From Chloroflexaceae bacterium (GTDB lineage Bacteria > Chloroflexota > Chloroflexia > Chloroflexales > Chloroflexaceae), in NCBI GenBank assembly GCA_028282325.1, contig JANQID010000073.1, positions 1 through 45,179 of the forward strand: a stretch of DNA of 45,179 nt. The letters are read 5' to 3'. The first letter of the stretch is position 1. Each line of letters begins with the position of its first letter. A program made the position numbers and the translations under genes. The notes beneath the pieces are model-generated. The model was not told the DNA's origin. It saw only the letters and a program-made list of their open reading frames with translations, and did no database searches. Positions 16,899-26,068 of the stretch are shown piece after piece.

Positions 16899-17885
16899 TC
16901 AATCCCGCCGGTAGTCATAGAACGGTTCCCGAAACAGGTAGAGAATGCGGTGCAAGAGATCCGCCAACGGTGAGAAATAGGCCAGATAGGCCAGAAACGG
17001 ACTGTTAAATGCGAGATAGCCCGGGTAATCCGTCCATTCGCGTTTGAGGCGAAACTTCACTTTCTGAAACTCCGCCAGGCTACGATTCAACTCAATCTCG
17101 GAAAGTTCGGGTATACACCCCTGCTGCTTCAGATAGCGCAGGTGTCGCACACGCTCCAAACGTATCTGCATCAAATCGGTGACAACGGCGGCCGCGGTGC
17201 CAATATCATCGGTCAACAAGACCCAGTTGAGATCAACTGGCTCACCCTTCATCGGCCCATTCACATTCAGGCCATACTTGCCATCAACAATTGCAATGCG
17301 GGCCTTGATAGCCCGATTCACCTCAAGCAAGACATGCTGCAAAAACGGGTGTAACTTCAAACGATCAGTCGGCTCGGGAATACAGCCCCACTGGTTCTTG
17401 AAGCTCAGACTTACCCCCGTATTAGCATGCACTTTCGGCACCGGCATGGTGATCAACGCATCAATCTCATCGGTCAAGAGACGTGGAAGGTCGAGCCTGA
17501 AATCACGGCGCCGGTAGCAAAATCCGATCGTTTTTCGCTCGCCCTGGCTTAGATTGACAATCTCTACGTTATGTTTTTCGGCCAAATTGATAATACCGGT
17601 CTTGCGGTACACCTCGTCCATCGAGAAGCGGTTGTATCCCCCGGAGTCAGCATCGCCAAGGATGATGTGGGGCGTGTACTCCTTGACTGCTAGAACGGCG
17701 GCCTCAATCGCCTGCGGATTGGTCATCACGCCGGGGCGAAAATGGGGAAACGTCAGATTCGGCTTGATGAAGACCTTGCTATCCTTCGTGATCAGGTCAC
17801 CGAATCGAATATACACCAGCCCCTGCCTCATCAGTGGCAGGTAATCACTGTCGCTGCCAAGATGCTCCAGGAACGCCCTAGGCAT
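16899..17885 (-). CDS. DUF362 domain protein
   Basis: 328 aa from ATG 17885, which has a strong ribosome site (GGAAAGGAGG) and overlaps the end of the upstream glycosyltransferase gene by 8 bp. KVFIKPNLTFPHFRPGVMTN and IILGDADSGGYNRFSMDEVY are the DUF362 hallmarks, with DALITMPVPKVHANTGVSLS in the middle. Many DUF362 proteins carry a ferredoxin-like 4Fe-4S domain, but no such cysteine cluster is present here. The C-terminus (~275-328) is rich in Pro, Phe and Leu. Function is unknown; the overlap ties it to glycan assembly. Confidence 0.85.
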   Translation of the reverse strand: MPRAFLEHLGSDSDYLPLMRQGLVYIRFGDLITKDSKVFIKPNLTFPHFRPGVMTNPQAIEAAVLAVKEYTPHIILGDADSGGYNRFSMDEVYRKTGIINLAEKHNVEIVNLSQGERKTIGFCYRRRDFRLDLPRLLTDEIDALITMPVPKVHANTGVSLSFKNQWGCIPEPTDRLKLHPFLQHVLLEVNRAIKARIAIVDGKYGLNVNGPMKGEPVDLNWVLLTDDIGTAAAVVTDLMQIRLERVRHLRYLKQQGCIPELSEIELNRSLAEFQKVKFRLKREWTDYPGYLAFNSPFLAYLAYFSPLADLLHRILYLFREPFYDYRRD

Positions 17886-19020
17886 GGTGTACCTCCTTTC
17901 CGAGGAGGTGTTCAAAATACGAGGCCACGCTGTTTGCGGAACAGCGCCAGTTATAGCGCTGTTTAATCAGCATGCGAGCCTTCACACCCAGCTTGGCGTA
18001 TGTTTCCGACTGTTCCGCCGCCGCAACAAGGTCGGCGGCAAATTTCCTCGGATCGTATGAGGAGATCAGCACATGCTCCTGGTGCCTGAAATCCGGTAGG
18101 CCGCGCAGTCCTTCGGATGTAGAAAGCACCAGCTTACCACGTGCGAAGAAATCCAGCGCTTTGTTTCGGGCTCCTCCGCAGACAGCCGCCTCGGAAAAGG
18201 GCAGGAGGCAGAGATCGGCATAGTCAATGTACGGCAACAGCTCTTCCACAAAACCGAGATACTTGACGTTCGAGCTACGCTCGACCTCACTTCTCTGCCA
18301 TCCACCGCCAGCGATCATAATCTGCAATCGGGATTGTGCTGCGACCTTCTCTATCATCGCGGCTACTTCAAGAACAAAACGAACTGACAGTATATTCGGC
18401 ATCATATTTTTCGGCGCAACCACAAGTACCGGGCTTATTCGCTCCGGATAGGGATTGCGTGGATGAGCGGCTTGTTCGATATACTCAGGCGGGGTGCCGT
18501 TCGGAATGACGTGAACGTTCCCATCAAGCACCCGATACCAGCGTGTCACCAGTTCCTTGAGTTCGGGCGAGGCCGCAATAATGGATTGCCCGCGCGAAGC
18601 AAGGTATCGCTGCGGGAAATACGCTTTCAGAAACAGTGCCAACGCTTTGAAGCGGTTCTGGTAGTGATTGAACATTGTCAGGTACTCGTGGGCGCTGGCC
18701 GCGTGAAAATCGAGAACCAGGCGGAAGCGCCCTGCCGGTTTGCCAGTAGAAGCGATAGAGGCGGCAATCCCGGGAAAGGTCTCGTGAGCATAAATGATGT
18801 CGGGGCAGTACTCCTCAATCGCCCGATTGATTGCGCGAATATAGGCAGGAATACTCTTGCCGCCGACCGAGATCGAGTTGCCGTATGCGACTCCCGCGCA
18901 ATTATACCCCACCTGGAACACACTATGTGCTTCGGCCAGATACTGCCCGATGTAGTATGGCCGCGTCCATGCTCCGTAAGGATGAGCTGCGTCCATATTC
19001 GATACGATCAAGACACGCAT
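17878..19020 (-). CDS. GT4-type glycosyltransferase (GT-B fold)
   Basis: 380 aa, cytoplasmic. It begins MRVLIVSNMDAAHPYGAWTR, a typical GT-B N-terminal domain. The C-terminal donor domain contains VHVIPNGTPPEYIEQ, VKYLGFVEELLPYIDYADLC and PFSEAAVCGGARNKALDFFA, the last corresponding to the ExxxxxKxxE-like nucleotide-sugar site, then GKLVLSTSEGLRGL. The sugar and acceptor cannot be read from the sequence. It starts 39 bp after the previous GT gene and overlaps the DUF362 gene, placing it in one transcription unit with Wzy. Confidence 0.87.
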   Translation of the reverse strand: MRVLIVSNMDAAHPYGAWTRPYYIGQYLAEAHSVFQVGYNCAGVAYGNSISVGGKSIPAYIRAINRAIEEYCPDIIYAHETFPGIAASIASTGKPAGRFRLVLDFHAASAHEYLTMFNHYQNRFKALALFLKAYFPQRYLASRGQSIIAASPELKELVTRWYRVLDGNVHVIPNGTPPEYIEQAAHPRNPYPERISPVLVVAPKNMMPNILSVRFVLEVAAMIEKVAAQSRLQIMIAGGGWQRSEVERSSNVKYLGFVEELLPYIDYADLCLLPFSEAAVCGGARNKALDFFARGKLVLSTSEGLRGLPDFRHQEHVLISSYDPRKFAADLVAAAEQSETYAKLGVKARMLIKQRYNWRCSANSVASYFEHLLGKEVHHA

Positions 19021-19059
19021 ACTCTGCTCGCTCCGGCGCTATCTCGGAAGTGTATCCAG

Positions 19060-20241
19060 CTATGCTTCTACGACACCCTGGAGCGCTGACAGGGTATCAA
19101 GCACGGTACGGTAGCGATTGTGCCATGAGTTGGCCAGGCCGAATGCAACAAACTGCGGCGCCAGGGCATCGTGGTTGTGCAGGCCCGTTTCAACGGCACC
19201 AATAAATCCGTCGCGATCGGTGTAGAACAACGTCGGTGAGACATAGGCCTGCATTTCGTGTAACGCAGGCGCAACCACCGGCAACCCGGCACTACTATAC
19301 TCGAAGAGTTTGATCGGGCTGACAGAATGAGTCAGATCGGTTGCCTGAAACGGGATCAGCCCGATATCGGCGTTGTGCATATAGGCCGGTACATCATGCG
19401 GGTGGCGCTGCCCCAGGAGGTAGACATTGGGCAGGTTCTCGAAGCGGTGTTCGCGCGGTCCCTCGGCATGCGCCACAGGGCCGATCAAGACAAACGACCA
19501 GTCCGGTCGGGCCCGGGCAGCCGCTGCAATCAACTCGAAGTCGAACCAGTACGAGATCGCGCCGACATAGAGCAGGCGCGGATGCGGAATGGCCGCAAGA
19601 TCGGCAGGTTCAGGCGCCACAATCTCGGTAAACCGCTCAACATCTGCGCCATTCGGCAGATAAACCACATTCGAACTCCAACGCCGGGCCTTCTCGACGA
19701 GCAGGCGCGACGTAGCGAAGACCACATCGGCCTGCTCACAGAGCTGCCGCTCAACCGTCTGGATCGATCCCGGCTCGCCTTTGAAATGCTGAACATCGTC
19801 GAACATACGATACGCCAGCACCTGGTGTTCGACCACATGCACAAGCGAGTAGAGGCGGGGCTGGGAGATCCACAACACGTCAACTGCAGGAAAGCGGATC
19901 TTGCGCAGTAGATCCGGCAGCGCCGGCCAGCACCAGCGCAGGCTCCGGCGTGCGATTGGCAGGCTCGACAGCACCGGCATATTGATATAGGGCAGGAGAC
20001 TGAAGGGGGTGTAGGTATAGATATGCTCGGCCACCTGAGCCACGCCCCGCCGCCAATTCTGCAGATAGATCCGATCATACTCATTCCGACGAATGATCCG
20101 ATTCACATTCAGAAAATTGGCGAGCCACAATACCTGCCAGTGATCGTTGGCAAACTGTTCGGCATAGCGATGCCCACCAACTTTCAGCGGCGTCTCCCAG
20201 GGATGAAACTCGGCAAAGACTATCGATCTTGCATCCCTCAT
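19060..20241 (-). CDS. GT4-type glycosyltransferase, TuaH-like
   Basis: 393 aa. FAEFHPWETPLKVGGHRYAE at the N-terminus and RRWSSNVVYLPNGADVERFT followed by PRLLYVGAISYWFDFELIAA define a GT-B fold transferase. The order of motifs (FDDVQHFKG, LCEQADVVFATSRLL, GLIPFQATDLTHSVSPIKLF, EYSSAGLPVVAP) resembles TuaH and related teichuronic-acid or exopolysaccharide transferases. Its ATG overlaps the wzy stop by 4 bp (ATGA), so translation is probably coupled. Donor sugar unknown. Confidence 0.88.
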   Translation of the reverse strand: MRDARSIVFAEFHPWETPLKVGGHRYAEQFANDHWQVLWLANFLNVNRIIRRNEYDRIYLQNWRRGVAQVAEHIYTYTPFSLLPYINMPVLSSLPIARRSLRWCWPALPDLLRKIRFPAVDVLWISQPRLYSLVHVVEHQVLAYRMFDDVQHFKGEPGSIQTVERQLCEQADVVFATSRLLVEKARRWSSNVVYLPNGADVERFTEIVAPEPADLAAIPHPRLLYVGAISYWFDFELIAAAARARPDWSFVLIGPVAHAEGPREHRFENLPNVYLLGQRHPHDVPAYMHNADIGLIPFQATDLTHSVSPIKLFEYSSAGLPVVAPALHEMQAYVSPTLFYTDRDGFIGAVETGLHNHDALAPQFVAFGLANSWHNRYRTVLDTLSALQGVVEA

Positions 20242-21776
20242 AATGCCACGCTCGTCTGGTGTTTCAGAACAGATGCGACATGCAGTAACCCCAGCATCAG
20301 CCAGATCAACAACCCGGCCGTATCGAGCAAGACTGTGCTAATAACGGCACAGGCCAGAGCGGCAGCCAGCACCGCCAGGATTGCGTCTGGAAGGAAATAG
20401 AGTCTTCTATCGCCCGCGTATCTATGCTTAATTGCTAGAGCCAGGCGAACCGACTCGAGAATAATCAACAAAAAGAGACTCAGACCAATCACACCCAATT
20501 CTACACCCACTTCAAGGTAGGTATTATGGGGCGCGATGACCAGATCGCCATCGCGCGTAGCCCGGCTATAGCGTGTACTGCCGAGGCCATAGCCCAAAGG
20601 GTTGGATGCAATCAACTCAACTGAAGGCATCCAGACTTCTTGCATACGCCAGGCCACTGTATTGGCCTGGAACGGGTTGGCTAGTTCGACCAGGCGAATT
20701 GCTGCCAGATCACCACCCAGGGCATGTATAACATATTCACGGTTCAACTGCACAAACACGGCCAGCATAACCAGCACTGCCATCAGACCAGCCAGGATGG
20801 CTGGACGCACGAGCGCAGGACGGAAACGAAAGATCGCCAGAACCACCGACCCTACCAGAAACATGCCGAGTGGGGTACGCTCACGCGTAACGAAGAGCAT
20901 GACGAAGAAGAGAATGACGGCTAACCAGCGCCACGCTTGCCACGAGAACCGGCGCGGCAACGGATTAAACCCCAGGATGAACAGCGCCAGAAACACCATC
21001 ACATAGTAGAACTCATTCCCGCCACTAAAGGTCGAGAAGACCCGTAGTTGCCCGTCGTTATACCAACCACCTTGCCCTCCTCCAAGCGTAGCTGTTTTCT
21101 GCGCCAGGATGCTGGGGAAGGCTTCAATCCAGGCAAATTCGATATCCGGCAACCCTACCACATTCTGGTAGATTCCATAGGCTGCCGTTATGATCGTCAG
21201 TGTAAGCAGCAACTTGTGGAACTGCAACAGGTCGGCCAAACTCTTGATATACACACGGACAAGAAAATAGAGCAATACCGGTACAAACCTGAAGCGGATA
21301 CCATACAGGCTCACAACAACTGACTGAGTCGGGTTCAAGGCCTGTAGAAGCGACCATGCCAGAAATAGCAAGATTAGTTTATCAAGCAGTCGCAGTCTGA
21401 ACTTTCCCTGATGCTCAGAGAAATGGTTCAACAGAGCGATAGCACTCAATCCGGCCAGGGCGAATTGCGGATATGCATACAAGAACGAAAAGCCGATATC
21501 GCTGAAGGCAAAGGTAACCCGGTTTAGATAGCCATTGATGAAGCTCAGCACCAGAAAGAGTCCCATGCCGTAGTTGAAATTACGGAACGCTACATACATA
21601 TTCACCCCAAGCAGGAGGGCGAACAGGACGATATTGCTATTGAAGCCAACCAACCAGGCAGCAGTGAATACAACAACAACTAGACCGGCAACACCAAACA
21701 AGAGCCAGCGGAAATCTCTGGGAACAAGGCCAATACGTAATGAAATGCCTGGGATCTGGCTCAGGTCGGTCTTCAT
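20238..21776 (-). CDS. O-antigen ligase/polymerase family membrane protein (Wzy candidate)
   Basis: 512 aa with roughly 11-12 hydrophobic helices. A large outer loop lies near residues 330-410 and contains GYGLGSTRYSRATRDGDLVI followed by APHNTYLEVGVELGVIGLSL; the NTYLE..xELGxxGL motif with preceding loop is the Wzy_C/WaaL hallmark. It would polymerise flipped lipid-linked repeat units on the outer face of the membrane. Both ends overlap neighbours by 4 bp: its stop with the TuaH-like gene start and its ATG with the heparinase-like gene stop. It is the only such protein in the window. Confidence 0.87.
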   Translation of the reverse strand: MKTDLSQIPGISLRIGLVPRDFRWLLFGVAGLVVVVFTAAWLVGFNSNIVLFALLLGVNMYVAFRNFNYGMGLFLVLSFINGYLNRVTFAFSDIGFSFLYAYPQFALAGLSAIALLNHFSEHQGKFRLRLLDKLILLFLAWSLLQALNPTQSVVVSLYGIRFRFVPVLLYFLVRVYIKSLADLLQFHKLLLTLTIITAAYGIYQNVVGLPDIEFAWIEAFPSILAQKTATLGGGQGGWYNDGQLRVFSTFSGGNEFYYVMVFLALFILGFNPLPRRFSWQAWRWLAVILFFVMLFVTRERTPLGMFLVGSVVLAIFRFRPALVRPAILAGLMAVLVMLAVFVQLNREYVIHALGGDLAAIRLVELANPFQANTVAWRMQEVWMPSVELIASNPLGYGLGSTRYSRATRDGDLVIAPHNTYLEVGVELGVIGLSLFLLIILESVRLALAIKHRYAGDRRLYFLPDAILAVLAAALACAVISTVLLDTAGLLIWLMLGLLHVASVLKHQTSVAL

Positions 21777-23824
21777 ACGGCAGCCTCAAATCTGATTTGC
21801 GACACAATTGTGATAGGGAGACACCCGGCAAACTCGTCTACGATATGGGTGTGCTGCGCCTGCAAGCCGTAGCCCGGTGACATACTCTCTTCCTGGACAT
21901 ACCGGTACCGGCTGTACAGCGGCGATTCGACAGTGACATCGATGACTGGTTCCTTGATTGGCGAAGAATCCCCTCGCTGCATTGGCACGTGCCAATGCAG
22001 TTGGAGGGAGTGCTTGCCATTGCCGAGCATTGTATCTTCGATCCGCAATGTCGCGTTGCGTTTATCGAACCGGATCAGGCGTCGGTGCACCACCGGTGAT
22101 GAGAGCCGAGTATAGCCATCGTGTTCCGCTTCAAAGCAGATCGCGTCCGGTTCGTCTTGCCAGCGCAATACCCGCACTTTGCAGGTCTGGGGCAGCAGGA
22201 AGAGTTCTCTAGGATTAAGGGGCAGTTGCTCCTGACCATCGACGGTCACGGTGTTGTGGAACGCGGTTGAACGGAAGCGATTGCGCTGCGCATAGTCGGC
22301 AGTATAAATGTACGTACCCGGATCGACCAGCCAGACCCGGCCGTAGGCATACCACTCGAAACTCAACTTATCGTTGTGGTTGTGCCCACCCCGCCCACTC
22401 TGGCCGGTGTCATTCACACTGATGGCAAGATGCTGATCATTATGGCGCATAATATAGAGACCACTGTCCGGGAATGCCTTCGATGCAAACTGCAAAGGAA
22501 TAGGGCATTCATGGATTGCCTGTCTCATCGCTAGCGCCGGTTGCCCCAACAGCCAGAGCGCCTCTTCCCACTGATCGCCGGCAGCGTGGGCGAAGTCTTC
22601 GCGCTGAAAGACAACCGCGCCGATCGCCAGCAGATAACGAAAATCGTTCCATTCCCGTTCTGGCGTACTCCAGACCTTTAGACGATGGATGCGCCCGTTG
22701 TCGTTATCGCCGATGAGCGGAACTGTCCCATCAGGTCTGGTGAGATGCATCACGAATTCGATCATTTTCTCCAGGCATTCCATAAACGAAGCGCTAAACT
22801 GATGGCCATTCAACCGTGCCAGGATAGTTGCTGAAAGGAACATTTCGGTGACCAGGCGGTGGTAACTGGTGGAAGCCTCGAAATCCACCCCGTCCGGATA
22901 GACCTGTTTGAACATCTCTCGTTCTAATTCACGAAGACCGAACTCGCGCCAGCGCCGGGCCTCCTTGAATTCTGGGCAGAGTATGCCGAGGTAGATCAGA
23001 CCGACTATATCTGCAAGATAATGATTTCCGGTAAAATCAGCCTGATTCTCCAGATTGCGGAAGATATGCCGGCCATGCGCCAGGAGACTCTTGAAGAATG
23101 TCAGCACGAACGCGTTGGTTAGCGCCCTGGCATCTTTGAAGAAATAATATCCCCACAACCAGTTGACTGCTCGGATCGCCACATCCATAGTGCAGGTCCA
23201 ATTTACGCCGAACTGGGGCGGATTCTGCTCGATCCAATCTGACACCTGCGCTACGAATTCTTCGGCGTACTTCTCATCATTAGAGAACCAGTACGCCTGT
23301 CCCAACCAGGCAAGGTGTTGGAAGCGACTCAACTCCCAGGGGACTTTGATATCATAGCCACCAGGGTATGACGCCGAACGGACAGTCGCATAGTATTGCC
23401 GAGGATTAAAGCGATAACCAGTCTTGAAGTCCAGGTGCCAGTCGATCTGCTGACCAAGGTTCGCCGGGCCAGATCCGAGCAGATCGAAGGTATGGGCACA
23501 CACTTGATCGGCAGCGGCAATCATTGGAACGTCGATCTGTACACACACAGCACGCAAGCTGTCAACAATCTGGTTATGCCTATCAGGTTCAACAAAAAAA
23601 ACAGGAGCCTGTCGAGATTTCAGGTCGCGCAACAGGGTATAGTCATCAGATACCGGAATAGCCAGCGCTTGCCGCAACGCAGATCCACTGATCTCTGTCC
23701 CACAGACCCGCGCATGTACTCGTCCCAGATAACGCAGGAATGCGCCGTGCAACTTACGAGGCCCTCGCCGAATGATCCGGATCATAACGAGTATGAATGC
23801 TTTGGCACGGCTCTGCACACTCAC
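21773..23824 (-). CDS. Heparinase II/III family protein (polysaccharide lyase-like)
   Basis: 683 aa. Residues ~100-400 are the alpha/alpha toroid (WELSRFQHLAWLGQAYWFSN, GNHYLADIVGLIYLG, FEASTSYHRLVTEMFLSA); residues ~420-683 are the heparinase II/III beta-sandwich with GRGGHNHNDKLSFEWYAYGR and VWLVDPGTYIY. Catalytic-type Asn/His (GNHY), Tyr/His (TSYHR) and HNHND are all present. Family enzymes cleave uronate-containing polysaccharides by beta-elimination. No signal peptide is evident (N-terminus rich in Arg and Lys), so location is uncertain. The GTG start overlaps the upstream stop by 4 bp, and its own stop overlaps the wzy start. It may trim or release the polymer, or share the fold with a different activity. 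Confidence 0.9.
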   Translation of the reverse strand: MSVQSRAKAFILVMIRIIRRGPRKLHGAFLRYLGRVHARVCGTEISGSALRQALAIPVSDDYTLLRDLKSRQAPVFFVEPDRHNQIVDSLRAVCVQIDVPMIAAADQVCAHTFDLLGSGPANLGQQIDWHLDFKTGYRFNPRQYYATVRSASYPGGYDIKVPWELSRFQHLAWLGQAYWFSNDEKYAEEFVAQVSDWIEQNPPQFGVNWTCTMDVAIRAVNWLWGYYFFKDARALTNAFVLTFFKSLLAHGRHIFRNLENQADFTGNHYLADIVGLIYLGILCPEFKEARRWREFGLRELEREMFKQVYPDGVDFEASTSYHRLVTEMFLSATILARLNGHQFSASFMECLEKMIEFVMHLTRPDGTVPLIGDNDNGRIHRLKVWSTPEREWNDFRYLLAIGAVVFQREDFAHAAGDQWEEALWLLGQPALAMRQAIHECPIPLQFASKAFPDSGLYIMRHNDQHLAISVNDTGQSGRGGHNHNDKLSFEWYAYGRVWLVDPGTYIYTADYAQRNRFRSTAFHNTVTVDGQEQLPLNPRELFLLPQTCKVRVLRWQDEPDAICFEAEHDGYTRLSSPVVHRRLIRFDKRNATLRIEDTMLGNGKHSLQLHWHVPMQRGDSSPIKEPVIDVTVESPLYSRYRYVQEESMSPGYGLQAQHTHIVDEFAGCLPITIVSQIRFEAAV

Positions 23825-25887
23825 ACCTTCGATGAACTGGCGCGGATCCGATTGTTCCTGGCAAGATCCTTGAGAAGTGTTGCAAGCCGTAACGAAGCTG
23901 CCCCATCAGCATTGTGAGCCCATTCCTCAACAAAGGTCTTGCGTGCAGCAGCCATTTGTTGCCTTGCATCATCATCATACAAAACTATATGTAGGGCTTG
24001 CGCAAAATCACCGATAGTATCAACACGTGGGCCAATACGATACTTCCCAAACTCGAACATATCTGGTTTAGCACTAAAATTGACCATGATCACCGCTTTA
24101 CCGGCAATTGCCGCTTCCAGCAATGTACTGGAACCCTTAGCAACAATCACATCGCTAGCAGCAATGAGCATAGTTGTATCACACTTCTGTAACACCAGCG
24201 AACACCAATCAACACCCATTTTGGATTGCAATTTACGATACAAATTCACATCATCATACTGATGCACCTTAATCACCAGAAACACGTCCTCAAGCTTCTT
24301 GATTTCTTGAAGCAAATACCTGGCAGTTTCAACCTGCTCTTGTGGTGTCTGATACAGCTCCATCCAGGGGTTGCCAGTCATATAGACAACAATCTTCTTC
24401 ATTGGATCAAGATTATGCTCTCTTGCGAACTGACGCACCAACTCAAGATCAATATTGAACAAGCGATCATATCCTGGATAGCCAGTCACGGCAATACGCT
24501 CAGGAGGATAATTCCAGCTTTGCAAAAGATCACGCATGTAGCTCCCCCACACGGCGATTCTATTCGGAAAAAGGCGTCCTCCCCGTTCACAACCTGTTGA
24601 ACCTTTCTCTTCATACTGGTAGTAGCGCAACAAGACTGCCGGGAAACGGCTCCAGGTGCCATGCTCCATCTCGATAAGCGGCACACGTTCCAACTGGCAA
24701 GCATCGATCATTGCCGTATCATACCGATTCACCAGAACTACATCAGGCCGCAGTTGCAGCAAGGCTTCTCTGAATACCTCCGTTTGGCGCCACTGCACAA
24801 CCGCGTTATGCAAGAAGGCAATTTCAAACTGCTTATGCAACAACGGAAATAAGTCTATTCCATCGAATATAAGCGAGCCTCGGAAATCGGCATCTCCTAG
24901 CAACCATTCCCATATTCTCCGCATCCTATATCGCACAGGAATACTTTTTAGAACACAGACAAATCTCTTGAATGCCTCAATTGGAACATAATCTCTATCA
25001 CGAGCAGCAACACACTTGATATCCTCCAACACGGGTCTTGAACCTACACCAGGTATATTGAGCTGTAATTCGATTGTCTGAACTGTTTCATCTTGCAGTA
25101 ACATCTCATGAAGACCAGCATAATACGAGTCCCCAGAACGCAAACGGCCACTACGGTGGTCAATGAAAGAACGTATTGCATTCCCTTGTTCAGAAACAAG
25201 CAATACGCGAACTACGCCAGCTCCAGTGGAATCAGTATACCGTTGATGCTTGGCGCTCCACCAATAAAGCAGGCTACGCCAGTATCGTTGGATTTGGAGG
25301 CGTAGCGACCAAATCCAGTGCAGCGAACCCGTCTTCACCTTTAACGAAAGAAAACTCCTCCACAACGAGGCATACCGACCCGCAGCAACAGAATGAATTA
25401 CGACGCCCATCTCAGAAAGAATATGAGTCACAACCCGTGTACGTATATCTCCTCGATCAACAACATACACTGCACAGGGTGCTTCCCGATCAATAATCCG
25501 CCGAATGAGTGTCGCAACCTTCACAATATCGTAGAACCCACTCGTCTCGTTATAGTACAATAGCCCTTCTAGGTGCCACCAGAGTGAAAAATCATGCAAA
25601 CGAAGCCAATCAATGATCGACCGACCAAGAAATCTGCGATAAGGCCAGGCTTTTATCAAATCGACTGAACTTCTGGCGATATACTCCCAATCAGCTTTGG
25701 ACAGATACGTATGAGCTTCCAGGTAGTTTGGCTCCTGCATACGAGGTTCAAGCCCTACATGATACGAGAAATCAATAATTCTCTTTGCAGCAGAGCGCGA
25801 AACATGCCTGGATAACTCTTCTATGTCTTCGTCGCAAAAGATAAAGAAGAGAATTGGCGACATATCATGAAACGTACTTATCTTCAT
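23821..25887 (-). CDS. Large GT-B-like protein, similar to CDP-glycerol phosphotransferase/epimerase superfamily
   Basis: 688 aa; I do not know its exact family. Residues ~1-240 form a domain I cannot identify. Residues ~230-680 look like a two-domain GT-B fold: IEMEHGTWSRFPAVLLRYYQ, FPNRIAVWGSYMRDLLQSWN, ERIAVTGYPGYDRLF, LVIKVHQYDD and ASDVIVAKGSSTLLEAAIAG. The WG..MRDLL..W....ERIxVTGxPxxD and SSTLLEA patterns recall TagF-like and polysialyl/KDO-transferase-like proteins. It would transfer a sugar or polyol phosphate in the cytoplasm. It heads the overlapping run ending at the DUF362 gene. Base composition is AT-richer than the genes further downstream. Confidence 0.6.
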   Translation of the reverse strand: MKISTFHDMSPILFFIFCDEDIEELSRHVSRSAAKRIIDFSYHVGLEPRMQEPNYLEAHTYLSKADWEYIARSSVDLIKAWPYRRFLGRSIIDWLRLHDFSLWWHLEGLLYYNETSGFYDIVKVATLIRRIIDREAPCAVYVVDRGDIRTRVVTHILSEMGVVIHSVAAGRYASLWRSFLSLKVKTGSLHWIWSLRLQIQRYWRSLLYWWSAKHQRYTDSTGAGVVRVLLVSEQGNAIRSFIDHRSGRLRSGDSYYAGLHEMLLQDETVQTIELQLNIPGVGSRPVLEDIKCVAARDRDYVPIEAFKRFVCVLKSIPVRYRMRRIWEWLLGDADFRGSLIFDGIDLFPLLHKQFEIAFLHNAVVQWRQTEVFREALLQLRPDVVLVNRYDTAMIDACQLERVPLIEMEHGTWSRFPAVLLRYYQYEEKGSTGCERGGRLFPNRIAVWGSYMRDLLQSWNYPPERIAVTGYPGYDRLFNIDLELVRQFAREHNLDPMKKIVVYMTGNPWMELYQTPQEQVETARYLLQEIKKLEDVFLVIKVHQYDDVNLYRKLQSKMGVDWCSLVLQKCDTTMLIAASDVIVAKGSSTLLEAAIAGKAVIMVNFSAKPDMFEFGKYRIGPRVDTIGDFAQALHIVLYDDDARQQMAAARKTFVEEWAHNADGAASLRLATLLKDLARNNRIRASSSKV

Positions 25888-26068
25888 TATTACTCACATA
25901 CCCATCGGATACCCAAGACCTCGACAGGAATTTGACGCCAGTTCTTTCGCAATCGTTTCGGCACATATGATAAACTGGTCAGCAGGTTCAGAATCTGGCA
26001 TACCAGTTAGAATAAGCCCCTAAGAACAGGATTCCGACACGCGAAACGATCCGACCAATGATGCGTAA

